26,965 bases of DNA from Pedobacter sp. GTDB taxonomy: Bacteria > Bacteroidota > Bacteroidia > Sphingobacteriales > Sphingobacteriaceae. Location of the stretch: positions 1-26,965 of the forward strand of contig JAQBOT010000218.1 in the NCBI GenBank assembly GCA_028287885.1, given 5' to 3'. Every line of letters begins with the position of its first letter. Positions within the stretch are counted from its first letter, which is position 1. The notes under the pieces are model-generated. The model saw only the letters and a program-made list of their open reading frames with translations. It did no database searches and was not told the DNA's origin. Positions 7,859 through 16,476 of the stretch are shown piece after piece. The position numbers and the translations under genes were made by a program.

Positions 7859-9346
7859 TTAGTGTTTAGATTGATCTTGTTTTTTTAAGTCGATAAGCCA
7901 ACGCTGATAGTATGGCTCATAGATATGAGTGTCAGCGGGCTCAATGAGCTGCATAGGTTTGATGTTCTGAAAAGCTTCATTGGCAGAGCTAAAAATCCCC
8001 GCGCCTATCCCTGAACCTAATGCCGCTCCAACACTGCCGTCGTTCTGGTAAAGTTCTACCGGCACACCGGTTGTATTCACAAATGATTGGAGGAAAACAT
8101 CACTTAAGAAGAGGTTTGCTTTTCCAGCTCTGATTACAGTGGGATTAAGTCCATTAGAACGCATGATGTCAAGGCCATAACGAAAAGAAAAAGCAATGCC
8201 TTCTTGCACAGCGCGGAATATATGTCCCTGATTGTGCACATTCAGATCTATGTTTTGAATATGCGCACCAACAAGGTTGTTTTTCAACATGCGTTCCGCA
8301 CCATTTCCAAAAGGCAGAACGCGTAAGCCTGCCGAACCAACCTCAATTTTCCCTGCCAAATCATTCATTTCCTGGTAGCTTAGCTGGGAGCCAAAGAGAT
8401 TCTTAGCCCAACGATTTAAGCTACCCGTACCATTGATGCAGAGCAGTACACCAAATCGTTTTTGTTCTTCCCTGTGATTGACATGGGCAAATGTGTTTAC
8501 CCGAGATTCAGGGTCGTAAGCAAGCTTATCGCTCACACCGTAGATAACTCCGGATGTTCCCGCAGTTGCTGCGACTTCCCCGGGTTGAAGGACATTAAGG
8601 GATAATGCGTTGTTGGGCTGGTCGCCAGATTTATATGCGACTGGAATTCCCTCCTTTAGGCCAAGCGCAGTTGCAACAGCACCCGTAACACGCCCGTGTT
8701 CAGAAAAAACCGGACGGATTTCCGGAATCATGGCTTTATCAATTCCGTAATACGCCATCAACTCTGCCGAAAGACTGTTGGTTTTGAAGTCCCACAGTAT
8801 GGCCTCCGACAATGCGGATATAGTGGTCGTAACTTCGCCCGTCAGCTTCATCGCAATGTAGTCGCCTGGAAGCATCATCTTGTCTACCTGCGAAAAAATC
8901 TCTGGTTCATGTTCCCTTACCCAAGCCAATTTCGATGCTGTAAAATTTCCCGGGGAGTTTAAAAGGTGGGATAAACAGAATTCATGTCCAAGCTTATCAA
9001 AAGCTGCAGTCCCGATCTCCACTGCCCGACTGTCACACCAAATGATACTATCGCGAAGTACGTTCTGGCCTTTATCTACCAAAACAAGCCCGTGCATCTG
9101 ATAAGCTATACCAATGGAATTGATGTCTTTGGGGTTAAACGTAGATTTTTGTTTACATAAGCCAAAAGCATACTGAACATGTGACCACCACATTTCCGGG
9201 GATTGCTCCGCCCAGCCTACTTGCTTAGCTGTAATTTCACTTTCCTCGTCGGGGTACTGCGCGGCAACAATAACCTGCTGGTTATTCGCATCAACTACAG
9301 AAACCTTTATTGAAGAAGTTCCTATATCTATTCCAAGTAATAACAT
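7859..9346 (-). CDS. xylB: Xylulokinase
   Basis: This 495-aa FGGY-family kinase phosphorylates D-xylulose to xylulose 5-phosphate, delivering it to the pentose phosphate pathway. The N-terminal phosphate-binding loop 'LLGIDIGTSSIKVSVVD', the catalytic-Asp block 'YKSGDQPNNALSLNV' and the C-terminal domain region 'VFLQSFVNTTGVPVELY' are all present. Length is normal for the family. It is the first gene of the xylose operon. A NUDIX- or LacI-type regulator often accompanies such operons in Bacteroidota, but none is present in this window. Other FGGY substrates are possible in isolation; the adjacent xylA makes xylulokinase by far the best call. Confidence 0.96.
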   Translation of the reverse strand: MLLLGIDIGTSSIKVSVVDANNQQVIVAAQYPDEESEITAKQVGWAEQSPEMWWSHVQYAFGLCKQKSTFNPKDINSIGIAYQMHGLVLVDKGQNVLRDSIIWCDSRAVEIGTAAFDKLGHEFCLSHLLNSPGNFTASKLAWVREHEPEIFSQVDKMMLPGDYIAMKLTGEVTTTISALSEAILWDFKTNSLSAELMAYYGIDKAMIPEIRPVFSEHGRVTGAVATALGLKEGIPVAYKSGDQPNNALSLNVLQPGEVAATAGTSGVIYGVSDKLAYDPESRVNTFAHVNHREEQKRFGVLLCINGTGSLNRWAKNLFGSQLSYQEMNDLAGKIEVGSAGLRVLPFGNGAERMLKNNLVGAHIQNIDLNVHNQGHIFRAVQEGIAFSFRYGLDIMRSNGLNPTVIRAGKANLFLSDVFLQSFVNTTGVPVELYQNDGSVGAALGSGIGAGIFSSANEAFQNIKPMQLIEPADTHIYEPYYQRWLIDLKKQDQSKH

Positions 9347-9390
9347 AGGCGAAATGGATGTTCGTTCAGATTTATTAGTTTGTCAAAAAA

Positions 9391-9422
9391 CGAATTTACT
9401 GTTTAATCATTTAAAGTTGCAA
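9391..9422 (-). promoter_or_regulatory. Possible xylose operon promoter
   Basis: In the 97-bp gap between the RtcB gene stop and xylB, the minus strand reads GGTTG, then 21 bases, then TAAATTCG. This is a one-mismatch fit to the Bacteroidota -7 box TAnnTTTG with a TTG-type -33 element. The predicted leader would be near 38 nt. Weak evidence; readthrough from the RtcB gene is the alternative. Confidence 0.3.
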
Positions 9423-9443
9423 CCCATTGCCAAAATAAGTAGG

Positions 9444-10892
9444 TCAATCTTCAGGCCTTTCTCTTGGATCAGCCATCTTTACAATCTTCGGCATAAATGT
9501 GCCCAGCACTTCCACCAACGATTCCTGTGCTTTCATAACGGCATGAATATCTTTATATGCCATCGGTGCTTCGTCTAGACCAGAGCCGAGCAGTGTTATC
9601 CCACGAGACCGCAGTAATTCTGCTACAGCAGCAGACTTAAATTCTTTAAAAGCCTGATTTCTGCTCATAAGGCGGCCGGCACCGTGCGATGCAGAGTTTA
9701 TCGACGCCAACTCCCCCTTCCCAGCAACCAGGAACCCAGGCGTAGCCATTGAGCCTGGGATAATCCCCAATACGCCCTTGCCTGCAGGCGTTGCACCCTT
9801 TCTGTGAACCATTACGTCACTTCCATCAGTTAGCTTTTCCTTCCAAGCGAAATTGTGGTGGTTCTCGATCACGCGAACCGGTCTTATACCAAACTTATCG
9901 GCAATCTTGTTATGAATTTCATGGTGATTGGCAGAGGCATAGTTACCAGCGAGGTTCATAGAAATCCAATACTCCTGTCCCTCCTCAGAATTCAAGTCTA
10001 GCCAGGCTAGTTCACGGGCTTCCCGCGGCAAACCCGTTTTTTTAATCGCGAGTGTAGAATAATAATTGGCGAGCGTACTTCCGAACCCGCGCGAGCCCGA
10101 GTGTGAAAGCAAGGTCAGGTACTCCCCTGCAGGCAGATCTGCAAGGCTTCCTTCCCCAATGCTCAGGGTCCCCCACTCTACAAAATGGTTTCCAGTGCCA
10201 GATGTCCCGAGCTGGCTATAGGCCTTATCTTTCAGCGAGCGGATCAGCTTAGTTGCTTTCCAGTCATCAGAATCAAACAGGTGGGTATCGAAATGCTCTT
10301 TTGACGTTGAACCCATTCCGAAGAATGTACATTCGTTCAGGATCCACTTCAAGCGCGCAAGTTCTTTATCCAAAACAGTCGCTGGAACGTCGAAAATACT
10401 CATGCACATTCGGCAGGCAATATCTACCCCTACAGCGTATGGAATGATTGTATTCACATCGGTCGCCAACACACCGCCTATTGGTAACCCATAGCCAGCA
10501 TGTGCGTCTGGCATTAACGCCCCAGCCACGGATATCGGTAGCCGCATGGCGACGTCCATTTGCGCCAAGGCTTTCGAATCAATGTGTTCCTTTCCATAAA
10601 TGGGGTAACCAAGAGCCGTGGCACGGATGTCATATTGTATTGCTTCATTATCCTCCGAACGGACATCCACCTTTTCAATAAGCAAATGGGCCAGGGTACG
10701 CAACTGATTTTTAGTCTTAGCAAAAGGCAAGGGATCAACGACCATGCGCTTCAGTTCGGAAAGAAGTTCCGGCTTTCCAATCCTGCCTTGTTTTAAGACT
10801 GAATTACAAACACGCTGAAACTTTAGTAACAGCTGCCCATTAGGGATACCTATTGCTTTAAGCTCTTCCTTATGAATAGTTGGCTTTTCCAT
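9444..10892 (-). CDS. rtcB: RtcB-type RNA ligase
   Basis: This 482-aa protein belongs to the RtcB family, which joins 2',3'-cyclic phosphate or 3'-phosphate RNA ends to 5'-OH ends using GTP and Mn2+. Visible active-site blocks: 'GVDIACRM' (Asp and Cys metal ligands), 'GTGNHFVEW', 'SHSGSRGFG', 'ENHHNFAWKE' and 'ASHGAGRLMSR', whose His is the expected guanylylated residue. 'PDAHAGYGLPIGGV' is also typical. The start is set at 10892 ('MEKPTIHKEELKAIG') because the family begins there; an in-frame extension to 10919 is less likely. No RtcA cyclase, archease or tRNA-splicing partner is nearby. Function is most likely RNA repair after stress-induced cleavage. Confidence 0.93.
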   Translation of the reverse strand: MEKPTIHKEELKAIGIPNGQLLLKFQRVCNSVLKQGRIGKPELLSELKRMVVDPLPFAKTKNQLRTLAHLLIEKVDVRSEDNEAIQYDIRATALGYPIYGKEHIDSKALAQMDVAMRLPISVAGALMPDAHAGYGLPIGGVLATDVNTIIPYAVGVDIACRMCMSIFDVPATVLDKELARLKWILNECTFFGMGSTSKEHFDTHLFDSDDWKATKLIRSLKDKAYSQLGTSGTGNHFVEWGTLSIGEGSLADLPAGEYLTLLSHSGSRGFGSTLANYYSTLAIKKTGLPREARELAWLDLNSEEGQEYWISMNLAGNYASANHHEIHNKIADKFGIRPVRVIENHHNFAWKEKLTDGSDVMVHRKGATPAGKGVLGIIPGSMATPGFLVAGKGELASINSASHGAGRLMSRNQAFKEFKSAAVAELLRSRGITLLGSGLDEAPMAYKDIHAVMKAQESLVEVLGTFMPKIVKMADPRERPED

Positions 10893-11111
10893 AAGGAAGA
10901 TAATATGCCCTGGGGCCAAAATGTTTTTCCTCAGCTGCTCTTAGCTTGCGAAAAGGTATTTTTAAGTAAGCGGAATTATTGCACTTGCACTTAGGTCCAA
11001 CGAGCATTAATAATTCTCATTAAGTATTCTAGATACCTAAATATCAGTTACCTTGGCCATGCTGGTTATGAGCAGTATAGAAAGAATATTAATCAACCTG
11101 AGCCTGCACTT

Positions 11112-11456
11112 ATGAAAACTGAAAAGAAGCTTGTCCTAATCAAATCCTTACACACGCTGATCTGGGTTTTCTTTAACGTTGTTATTTTCTATATGTTGTA
11201 TGCAGCAGTTAACAACAACTTAGGTACATGGCTTTGGTTAGGCTACGGACTTATTTTTCTCGAAGGAATCATCTTGCTAACCTTTCGCCTACGATGTCCC
11301 TTGACAATTATAGCAAACAAGTATTCAGACTCGCAGAAAGATAACTTTGATATTTATCTGCCAAATTGGTTGGCTAAATACAATAAGCTTATTTATACAA
11401 TAATTATGGTAATTATCGCAGCCATTACAATATATCAGATGCTGAATAACAATTAA
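11112..11456 (+). CDS. Small membrane protein, DUF2784-like
   Basis: This 114-aa protein has about three to four hydrophobic helices (residues about 13-33, 38-57 and 91-110). Between them is a 'LRCPLT' motif and a following 'FDIYLPNWLAKYNKLIY' segment. This 'CPLT' arrangement resembles the small membrane family DUF2784, so I assign it there with moderate confidence. No enzymatic residues can be proposed. It is 16 bp upstream of a DUF6544-like gene on the same strand, suggesting a two-gene operon transcribed away from the RtcB gene. Confidence 0.65.
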   Translation: MKTEKKLVLIKSLHTLIWVFFNVVIFYMLYAAVNNNLGTWLWLGYGLIFLEGIILLTFRLRCPLTIIANKYSDSQKDNFDIYLPNWLAKYNKLIYTIIMVIIAAITIYQMLNNN

Positions 11457-11472
11457 AAAAACGCTAATTCCT

Positions 11473-12285
11473 ATGATTGCGATTTCTATCATCTTGGGCA
11501 TACTGATCCTCGTACTTATAGCTGGTAAGTATCGCCTATCCATACAATTCAAGAAGGAGGTGCATGAGCTCTTTGGCGATTCGAAGAACATCTCCAGCCG
11601 CACTTTTTCTTACGCGCAAATATCCGGACTTCCAGAGCCGGTGCAGCGCTATTTCAAGCGTGTATTGCAAAATGGTCAGCCTTATATTAGTTACGTCCGA
11701 ATTAAACACGATGGCACATTTAAAACCGGCTTGGATAAGCCCTGGGTAAAGATTTTAGGTGAACAATATGCCACAACGGACAAGCCAGGATTTATTTGGA
11801 AGGGCAGCACAACTCTTTTTACGGCTCGTGATATGTATATTAAAAATCAAGGGAGATTGGTTGTTTCCTTATTTGGATTGCTGCCAATAGTAAACGGGAA
11901 GGGCAAAAATTTCAATCAGGGGGAACTACTTCGCTGGCTCGGTGAAAGCGTGTTGTACCCAACAAACTTGTTGCCTAGTCAAAGCTTAAAATGGTCAGCA
12001 ATAGATCAGCACACTGCGCAATTCACCTTTAATCATGATAGTTTCTCGTTGGTTTATATGGTCACCTTTAATGATGTTGGTGAAATCATTCAATTACAGA
12101 CAAAGCGCTATATGGACCAAGATCATTTGGAATCCTGGGTTATAAAGATGGCAAACTATAAAGAAATCAACCATGTATTGGTGCCGACTAACTTCGATGT
12201 ACTTTGGCGGTTGAGAGGAGGAGATTTTAGTTACGCAAGGTTCAATATCACCAAGGTTGAATATAATAATCCTACACTTTTTTAA
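11473..12285 (+). CDS. DUF6544-like membrane-anchored protein
   Basis: This 270-aa protein starts with a single hydrophobic anchor (residues about 2-18) and then a soluble domain. Recognisable blocks are 'GLPEPVQRYFKRVL', 'DKPWVKILGEQYATTDKPGFIWKG', 'RLVVSLFGLLPIVNGKGKNFNQGELLRWLGE' (read in parts) and 'FDVLWRLRGGDFSYARF'. These match the widespread uncharacterised family I know as DUF6544. The domain probably faces the periplasm and may bind a lipid or other hydrophobic ligand; that is inference only. Its last 14 bases overlap the end of the convergent DinB-like gene, so the two transcripts are antisense at their ends. Confidence 0.72.
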   Translation: MIAISIILGILILVLIAGKYRLSIQFKKEVHELFGDSKNISSRTFSYAQISGLPEPVQRYFKRVLQNGQPYISYVRIKHDGTFKTGLDKPWVKILGEQYATTDKPGFIWKGSTTLFTARDMYIKNQGRLVVSLFGLLPIVNGKGKNFNQGELLRWLGESVLYPTNLLPSQSLKWSAIDQHTAQFTFNHDSFSLVYMVTFNDVGEIIQLQTKRYMDQDHLESWVIKMANYKEINHVLVPTNFDVLWRLRGGDFSYARFNITKVEYNNPTLF

Positions 12286-12793
12286 TTGGCTGGGAGCGCA
12301 GTACAGCGGCCGTAACCATAAGCTGACCTAAGTGGCGCATGGTGTGTTCAGCGGCATGCACCAAAAGTCCGATCACCGTTGAAGGTAGGCCGGCTCGGCC
12401 AACACCCCGGTAATCTGTAAGGATCATGGGGTCGGTGTTTCGCAATTGTTCCATTGCCATATCCACCTGCATCGAGAAACGATTTACAAGCGCTTCCACG
12501 GTATATCCCTCCTTGCAATCTTTCCCTTCTTCCTCAAGCTGCTCAAACTGCCGGTCATTTAATCCTTCTGCTCTTGCATACGTAAAAACCCGGTCCAGTA
12601 CTCCACTTAAGTGTTGTAGGTGAAAGCCAGGTGAAGCCATTCCTGCAGGACGTTCCCAAAGAAGCCCTGCAGGAAAATTATTCATATACACATGTAGTTC
12701 TTCACGTGCCTGTAGTAAGGCATGTCCGACAGGTTGCAGCAATGGCGTAATATCCGGCAGCGGCCCGCGTTGCCATACTTCTTTTTGAGACAT
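12272..12793 (-). CDS. DinB-like four-helix-bundle protein
   Basis: This 173-aa protein fits the DinB/YfiT-type metal-dependent helical-bundle superfamily. The putative metal histidines lie in 'GFHLQHLSGVLDRV' (H61) and 'HAAEHTMRHLGQL' (H150 and H154), the standard arrangement in which one helix supplies a His and the last helix supplies HxxxH. Members include thiol transferases and damage-induced proteins; the exact substrate is unknown here. No signal peptide is seen. It is last in a minus-strand group with an alcohol dehydrogenase and a tail-anchored unknown protein. Its 3' end overlaps the convergent DUF6544-like gene by 14 bp. Confidence 0.8.
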   Translation of the reverse strand: MSQKEVWQRGPLPDITPLLQPVGHALLQAREELHVYMNNFPAGLLWERPAGMASPGFHLQHLSGVLDRVFTYARAEGLNDRQFEQLEEEGKDCKEGYTVEALVNRFSMQVDMAMEQLRNTDPMILTDYRGVGRAGLPSTVIGLLVHAAEHTMRHLGQLMVTAAVLRSQPIKKV

Positions 12794-12815
12794 TTATCAA
12801 AGTACGCTTTATTTT

Positions 12816-13346
12816 CTATTTACGTCTCGACGACAACAGGGAAATTAGAACTGTGGTAACCACCAGACCTGTCACAACCTTATCAACCAGCCCAGCTCTA
12901 TTGTACTTCCACTCCGCAGTCCAACCTCGTTCCTTAAATATATTGGGTATCGTGCCGCTTTTTAGATCGCTGATGATGCCTTCTACAGAATCTACGCGGT
13001 CTGCAAGGAGTAAGGTCATCCAGTGTGCCGATGTTGCTTCGCTATACTTGTATGCATAACTCCGAATGCGGCCGCTTAAACCTCTTGGCGGCGTTGAGGT
13101 ACCAAAAACCCGGGTAATACCAGGACGCTCTATGGAGTGAAATACTTCAAACCTAACAGGTTGTTGTGGCGGCTTTTGATAATTGAATCTTTCATAATCA
13201 GCACCATTCCAATTTTTCATTGGATAGGTGGGGTCGTTTTCCGGGTCTGCGTCAATGCCCCAACCTGGAATATGATCCTTCGGGCTATTTGCAAGTTGTC
13301 TGTCAATACTAATTATTTGATCTGGTTCAATCTTAACATTTTCCAT
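12816..13346 (-). CDS. Unknown protein with C-terminal transmembrane anchor
   Basis: This 176-aa protein is placed from the ATG at 13346, 11 bp after the dehydrogenase stop; the longer frame to 13367 would overlap that gene. I do not recognise a family. The N-terminal half is rich in Pro and Asp ('IPGWGIDADPENDPTYPMK', 'ADYERFNYQKPPQQP'). A middle segment 'RFEVFHSIERPGITRVFGTSTPP' follows. The last about 25 residues hold one hydrophobic helix ('VVTGLVVTTVLISLL') ending in 'SSRRK', consistent with a tail-anchored inner-membrane protein whose bulk is cytoplasmic. It is probably co-transcribed with the zinc dehydrogenase and may serve it or its membrane location. Confidence 0.75.
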   Translation of the reverse strand: MENVKIEPDQIISIDRQLANSPKDHIPGWGIDADPENDPTYPMKNWNGADYERFNYQKPPQQPVRFEVFHSIERPGITRVFGTSTPPRGLSGRIRSYAYKYSEATSAHWMTLLLADRVDSVEGIISDLKSGTIPNIFKERGWTAEWKYNRAGLVDKVVTGLVVTTVLISLLSSRRK

Positions 13347-13357
13347 AACACGTATTT

Positions 13358-14518
13358 TTAAGCCCAAGAAGCTCTTGGTGGTATTAAAAGTGGTTTAATG
13401 CAGTTGTCTTGTTTCATAGAAAAGATGTGGTAAGCATCTGAAATTTCTTCCAGAGGTACGCGATGCGTGATGATACCTTTTGGGTCCAGACGGCCGGCCA
13501 TGACATGATCGATAAGTTTTGGGAGAAGTCTCTTTACCGAAGCCTGGTTTGCACGCAGGGTAATACCTTTATTCATAAGGCTGCCCATCGGGATTAGATT
13601 GAATGGAGGTCCATATACCCCAACCACAGAGACAATTCCACCTTTCTTTACCGAATTGATCGCCCAATGGAGTGCTGTAGCCGCTCCGGCTTGAAGTAAT
13701 AGTTTCTTGCCAGTGATCGTCTGCATTGCGCTACCTGACGCATCACAGCCTACAGCATCGATACATACATCTGCTCCAAACCAGTCAGTTTGTCGTTTAA
13801 GGAACATGACTGGATCATCCATCTCCCTGAAATTGTATGCCTCACAGTAGGAATACTTCTTAACAAATTCGAGCCGATAATCGATATGATCAATTACAAT
13901 AACACGGCCGGCTCCAAATAGCCAAGCGCATCTCGCTGCCATAATTCCAACCGGTCCGGCACCAAACACAACAACGGTATCCCCTTTTCGTATGCCACCC
14001 ATTTCCGCAGCTTGATACCCGGTAGGCACCACATCCGTAAGCAATACGGCGTCTTCGATATCCATACCTGCCGGAATCACTGTCGGACTAACGTCAGCAT
14101 ACGGAACCCTAACATATTCAGCCTGCCCACCATCGTAACCCCCTCCAATATGTGCATAGCCAAAAAAGCCGCCTACTGCCGTTGCTTCCGGGTTCGACTC
14201 ATGGCAGTTGCCATATAGTTCTTGTTTACAAAAGGGACAGGTTCCACATGCGATGTTGAAGGGTACGAGCACATGGTCGCCAACCTTAAGGTTTTGCACC
14301 CCTGAGCCCACCTCTTCAACTACGCCCGTAAATTCATGTCCAAAGGTCATCCCGACCCGGGTATCGGGCACAAGGCCATGGTACAAGTGCAAATCTGAAC
14401 CACAAATTAGTGACCGTGTGACCCGGACTATGGCATCGTAGGGATGTTCAATTTCAGGCACAGGCCTGTCACGATCGACCCTGATTCTAAGCGGGCCGCG
14501 ATAATTCATTGCCAACAT
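13358..14518 (-). CDS. Zinc-dependent alcohol/formaldehyde-type dehydrogenase
   Basis: This 386-aa MDR-superfamily enzyme has the catalytic zinc set C39 ('LICGSDLHLYHG'), H61-E62 ('FGHEFTG') and a complete structural zinc lobe (C91, C94, C97, C105). The Rossmann motif 'VFGAGPVG' spans residues 185-191, and D210 in 'VIVID' suggests NAD preference. Blocks such as 'GGQAEYVRVPYADV' and 'TDVVPTGYQAAE' resemble the glutathione-independent formaldehyde dehydrogenase-like subgroup. The exact substrate is uncertain. A strong GAGGAGG ribosome-binding site precedes the ATG at 14518. Downstream, 11 bp away, lies a tail-anchored unknown protein, likely in the same transcript. Confidence 0.9.
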   Translation of the reverse strand: MLAMNYRGPLRIRVDRDRPVPEIEHPYDAIVRVTRSLICGSDLHLYHGLVPDTRVGMTFGHEFTGVVEEVGSGVQNLKVGDHVLVPFNIACGTCPFCKQELYGNCHESNPEATAVGGFFGYAHIGGGYDGGQAEYVRVPYADVSPTVIPAGMDIEDAVLLTDVVPTGYQAAEMGGIRKGDTVVVFGAGPVGIMAARCAWLFGAGRVIVIDHIDYRLEFVKKYSYCEAYNFREMDDPVMFLKRQTDWFGADVCIDAVGCDASGSAMQTITGKKLLLQAGAATALHWAINSVKKGGIVSVVGVYGPPFNLIPMGSLMNKGITLRANQASVKRLLPKLIDHVMAGRLDPKGIITHRVPLEEISDAYHIFSMKQDNCIKPLLIPPRASWA

Positions 14519-14583
14519 AATTTCCTCCTCTTAATGTAATTTATAAAACACGCCGTGCACCTGTATGTTTAAATTAATATAAA

Positions 14584-15052
14584 TTAAAAAAAATATTTTA
14601 ATAAGCTAATATTCAACCTGTTATGCCCGGATCCCAGGTTTCCAACCCCTACGTGTAGTGAACCCTGATTCGGCTTACCAACAAGGGCATCAGCAATTGC
14701 ACCGGTCACAAATGCATAGACGCCCTTATGAATTAAGTCTATAATCTGCTCATCTCTGGGCCAGGTCCATGGAAGAGATCCAACACCGGTAGTTACCGGC
14801 CCTCTGATTCCTTGATTTGACATCATCCCTCGTATCGCGCCCATCAAGATGCCTTATCCCAAATGCATCGCCAAGTTGGTCGGAACCTTGTCGGCATCCG
14901 GAGTCATTGCGCAGTAAACGTCTTAGTTTATGATCGGGCAAATAAGAATTCGGCCGCTTAGTTATTACTTGTTCAAGTTTTTCCGCTACTGTCATTGCAG
15001 CGACGCCTACTGCGCCTGCAAGGAGTCCTTTCTATAAAAGCTTGCTGTCCAT
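14584..15052 (-). pseudogene. Decayed gene for a small membrane-type protein
   Basis: Starting at the ATG at 15052, the minus strand reads 'MDSKLL', a TAG at 15032-15034, then 'KGLLAGAVGVAAMTVAEKLEQ' and 'RPNSYLPDHKLRRLL'. Sense then continues in another frame from about 14907 as 'MTPDADKVPTNLAMHLG', a TAA at 14854-14856, then 'GILMGAIRGMMSNQGIRGPV' and 'LPWTWPRDEQIIDLIHKGVYAFVTG'. In intact relatives as I recall them, these pieces form one protein with a further segment between 'GPV' and 'PWTWP' that appears missing here. Two stops, one frameshift and an internal loss together make recoding unlikely. It lies upstream of the zinc dehydrogenase and may once have belonged to the same cluster. 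The start has a plausible leader. Confidence 0.75.
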
Positions 15053-15168
15053 ACCTTAAATTTTTCGGTTTTTACCGCGAATATTAGGCCATAGCTTCCA
15101 CATGCGGAAGGTAAGAATTACTTGAAAAGCATTCGGTTTTTACGTAAATTAATGAAAAGGAACAAGTT

Positions 15169-16119
15169 ATGGTAGATAAAAAAGTAATTGTCATCTTCGG
15201 CGCGACCGGAGGGCAAGGCGGCGGCTTAGCAAACGCAATTCTGGATGATCCAAATTCTGAGTTCAGCGTGCGGGCAGTCACAAGATATCTAAATTCTGAA
15301 AAGGCACAAAGTCTCAAACAGAAAGGTGCAGAAATCGTCAATGGTGATATTGACGATCCTGCAAGTTTGCAACGTGCACTACAAGGTGCTTACGGTGCAT
15401 ATTTCGTGACGTTCTTTTGGGATCATTTCTCACCTGAAAGGGAAAAGTCGGAGGCCAAATCTATGGCTGCTGCTGCAATGGAAGCAAACCTCAAACATGT
15501 AATCTGGTCAACCCTCGAAGACACACGATTGTATATCCCATTGTCAGATGAGCGAATGCCGACACTCATGGAGAAGTACAAAGTACCGCACTTTGATGCT
15601 AAAGGAGAATCTGATAAGTTCTTCACAGAGGCTGGGGTGCCCACCACCTTCTTGCTCACTTCCTTTTACTGGGACAACTTCATTAACTTTGGCATGGGGC
15701 CAAAACTAAGCGAAGGCGGAAAGTATGCGATTACACTCCCAATGGGTGATAAAAAGCTTCCAGGCATCGCCGTTCAGGATATAGGAAAATGCGCGTATGG
15801 CATATTCAAAAGCCCTGAAGAATTCATCGGTAAGAGAGTTGGAATCGCTGGTGGGCATTTAACTGGTGCAGAAATGGCAAGGTCCTTGGGAAAGGCCCTC
15901 TCTTTAGACGTTGAGTACAACAAAGTACCTTTCGACGTTTACCGCAGCTTTGGCTTTCCTGGTGCAGATGATTTGGGGAACATGTTCCAATTTAATCATG
16001 ATTTCGCAGATACCTTCATCGGCACGCGTAGCATTGACCTTTCAAAAAAACTAAATCCAGAACTTAAGACATTTGAAATGTGGCTCGAAGAAAATGCGGA
16101 GCGTATTCCAATGGAATAA
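15169..16119 (+). CDS. NmrA-like NAD(P)-binding protein
   Basis: This 316-aa protein is an atypical short-chain dehydrogenase of the NmrA family. The dinucleotide motif 'VIFGATGGQGGGLANAIL' is at residues 7-24, followed by 'VRAVTR', 'GDIDDPASLQRALQGAYGAYFVT' (read in parts) and 'HVIWSTLED'. NmrA members often sense NAD(P)H or reduce small substrates; 'YKVPHFDAKGESDKFF' and 'TSFYWDNF' match the HSCARG-like subgroup, which tends to act as a redox sensor. No membrane segment is visible. It is monocistronic and divergent from the pseudogene. A terminator hairpin lies about 120 bp downstream. Confidence 0.87.
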   Translation: MVDKKVIVIFGATGGQGGGLANAILDDPNSEFSVRAVTRYLNSEKAQSLKQKGAEIVNGDIDDPASLQRALQGAYGAYFVTFFWDHFSPEREKSEAKSMAAAAMEANLKHVIWSTLEDTRLYIPLSDERMPTLMEKYKVPHFDAKGESDKFFTEAGVPTTFLLTSFYWDNFINFGMGPKLSEGGKYAITLPMGDKKLPGIAVQDIGKCAYGIFKSPEEFIGKRVGIAGGHLTGAEMARSLGKALSLDVEYNKVPFDVYRSFGFPGADDLGNMFQFNHDFADTFIGTRSIDLSKKLNPELKTFEMWLEENAERIPME

Positions 16120-16241
16120 ATTTTACAACTTTAGCCGGACGCCGGCAACAACGATGGCTCAAATCATTCTAGCTTACCAGCCGTAGATTTCTTATGAATG
16201 TGACGTAGCATTGCTCCTCCCAAAATAAACAACCCTAAAGT

Positions 16242-16277
16242 AAAAAGCCGTCTCCAATTGCTTAGAAGCGGCTTTTT
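16242..16277. terminator. Bidirectional-type terminator hairpin
   Basis: AAAAAGCCG (16242-16250) can pair with CGGCTTTTT (16269-16277), giving an A-tract before and a T-tract after the stem. It lies about 120 bp beyond the NmrA-like gene and could end its transcript on the plus strand. Confidence 0.7.
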
Positions 16278-16423
16278 AAATTGGGTCTAGAGGGTGGTGA
16301 GATTGAATTAATTAGCTTTTCCAAATTGCATTCATCTTTTTTTAATTCTTATTGATCTTTCTATTTGCAGTACTGCAACGGGTTCTGTAGTTGGAATAGC
16401 CAGCTTGTATAGAAGCGCGGCCT

Positions 16424-16476
16424 AAACAGGGACCAAACAGGGCCTACACAGGGCCTAATCAGGGCTAATCGCCCTG
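16424..16476. repeat. 11-bp-period direct repeat array with an inverted copy
   Basis: CAGGG recurs at 16427, 16438, 16449 and 16460, exactly 11 bp apart, within degenerate units of the form AAACAGGGCCT. The next 11-bp step, 16471, carries the inverted form GCCCTG. One unit per helical turn would place all copies on one face of DNA, as in iteron or operator arrays. No gene starts within several hundred bases, so its role is unknown. Confidence 0.75.

Noticed and set aside
9415..9436. TTGGCAATGGGTTGCA on the minus strand upstream of xylB as a sigma-54 promoter
   Set aside because: The spacing between GG and GC is nine, not ten, bases, which sigma-54 does not normally tolerate.
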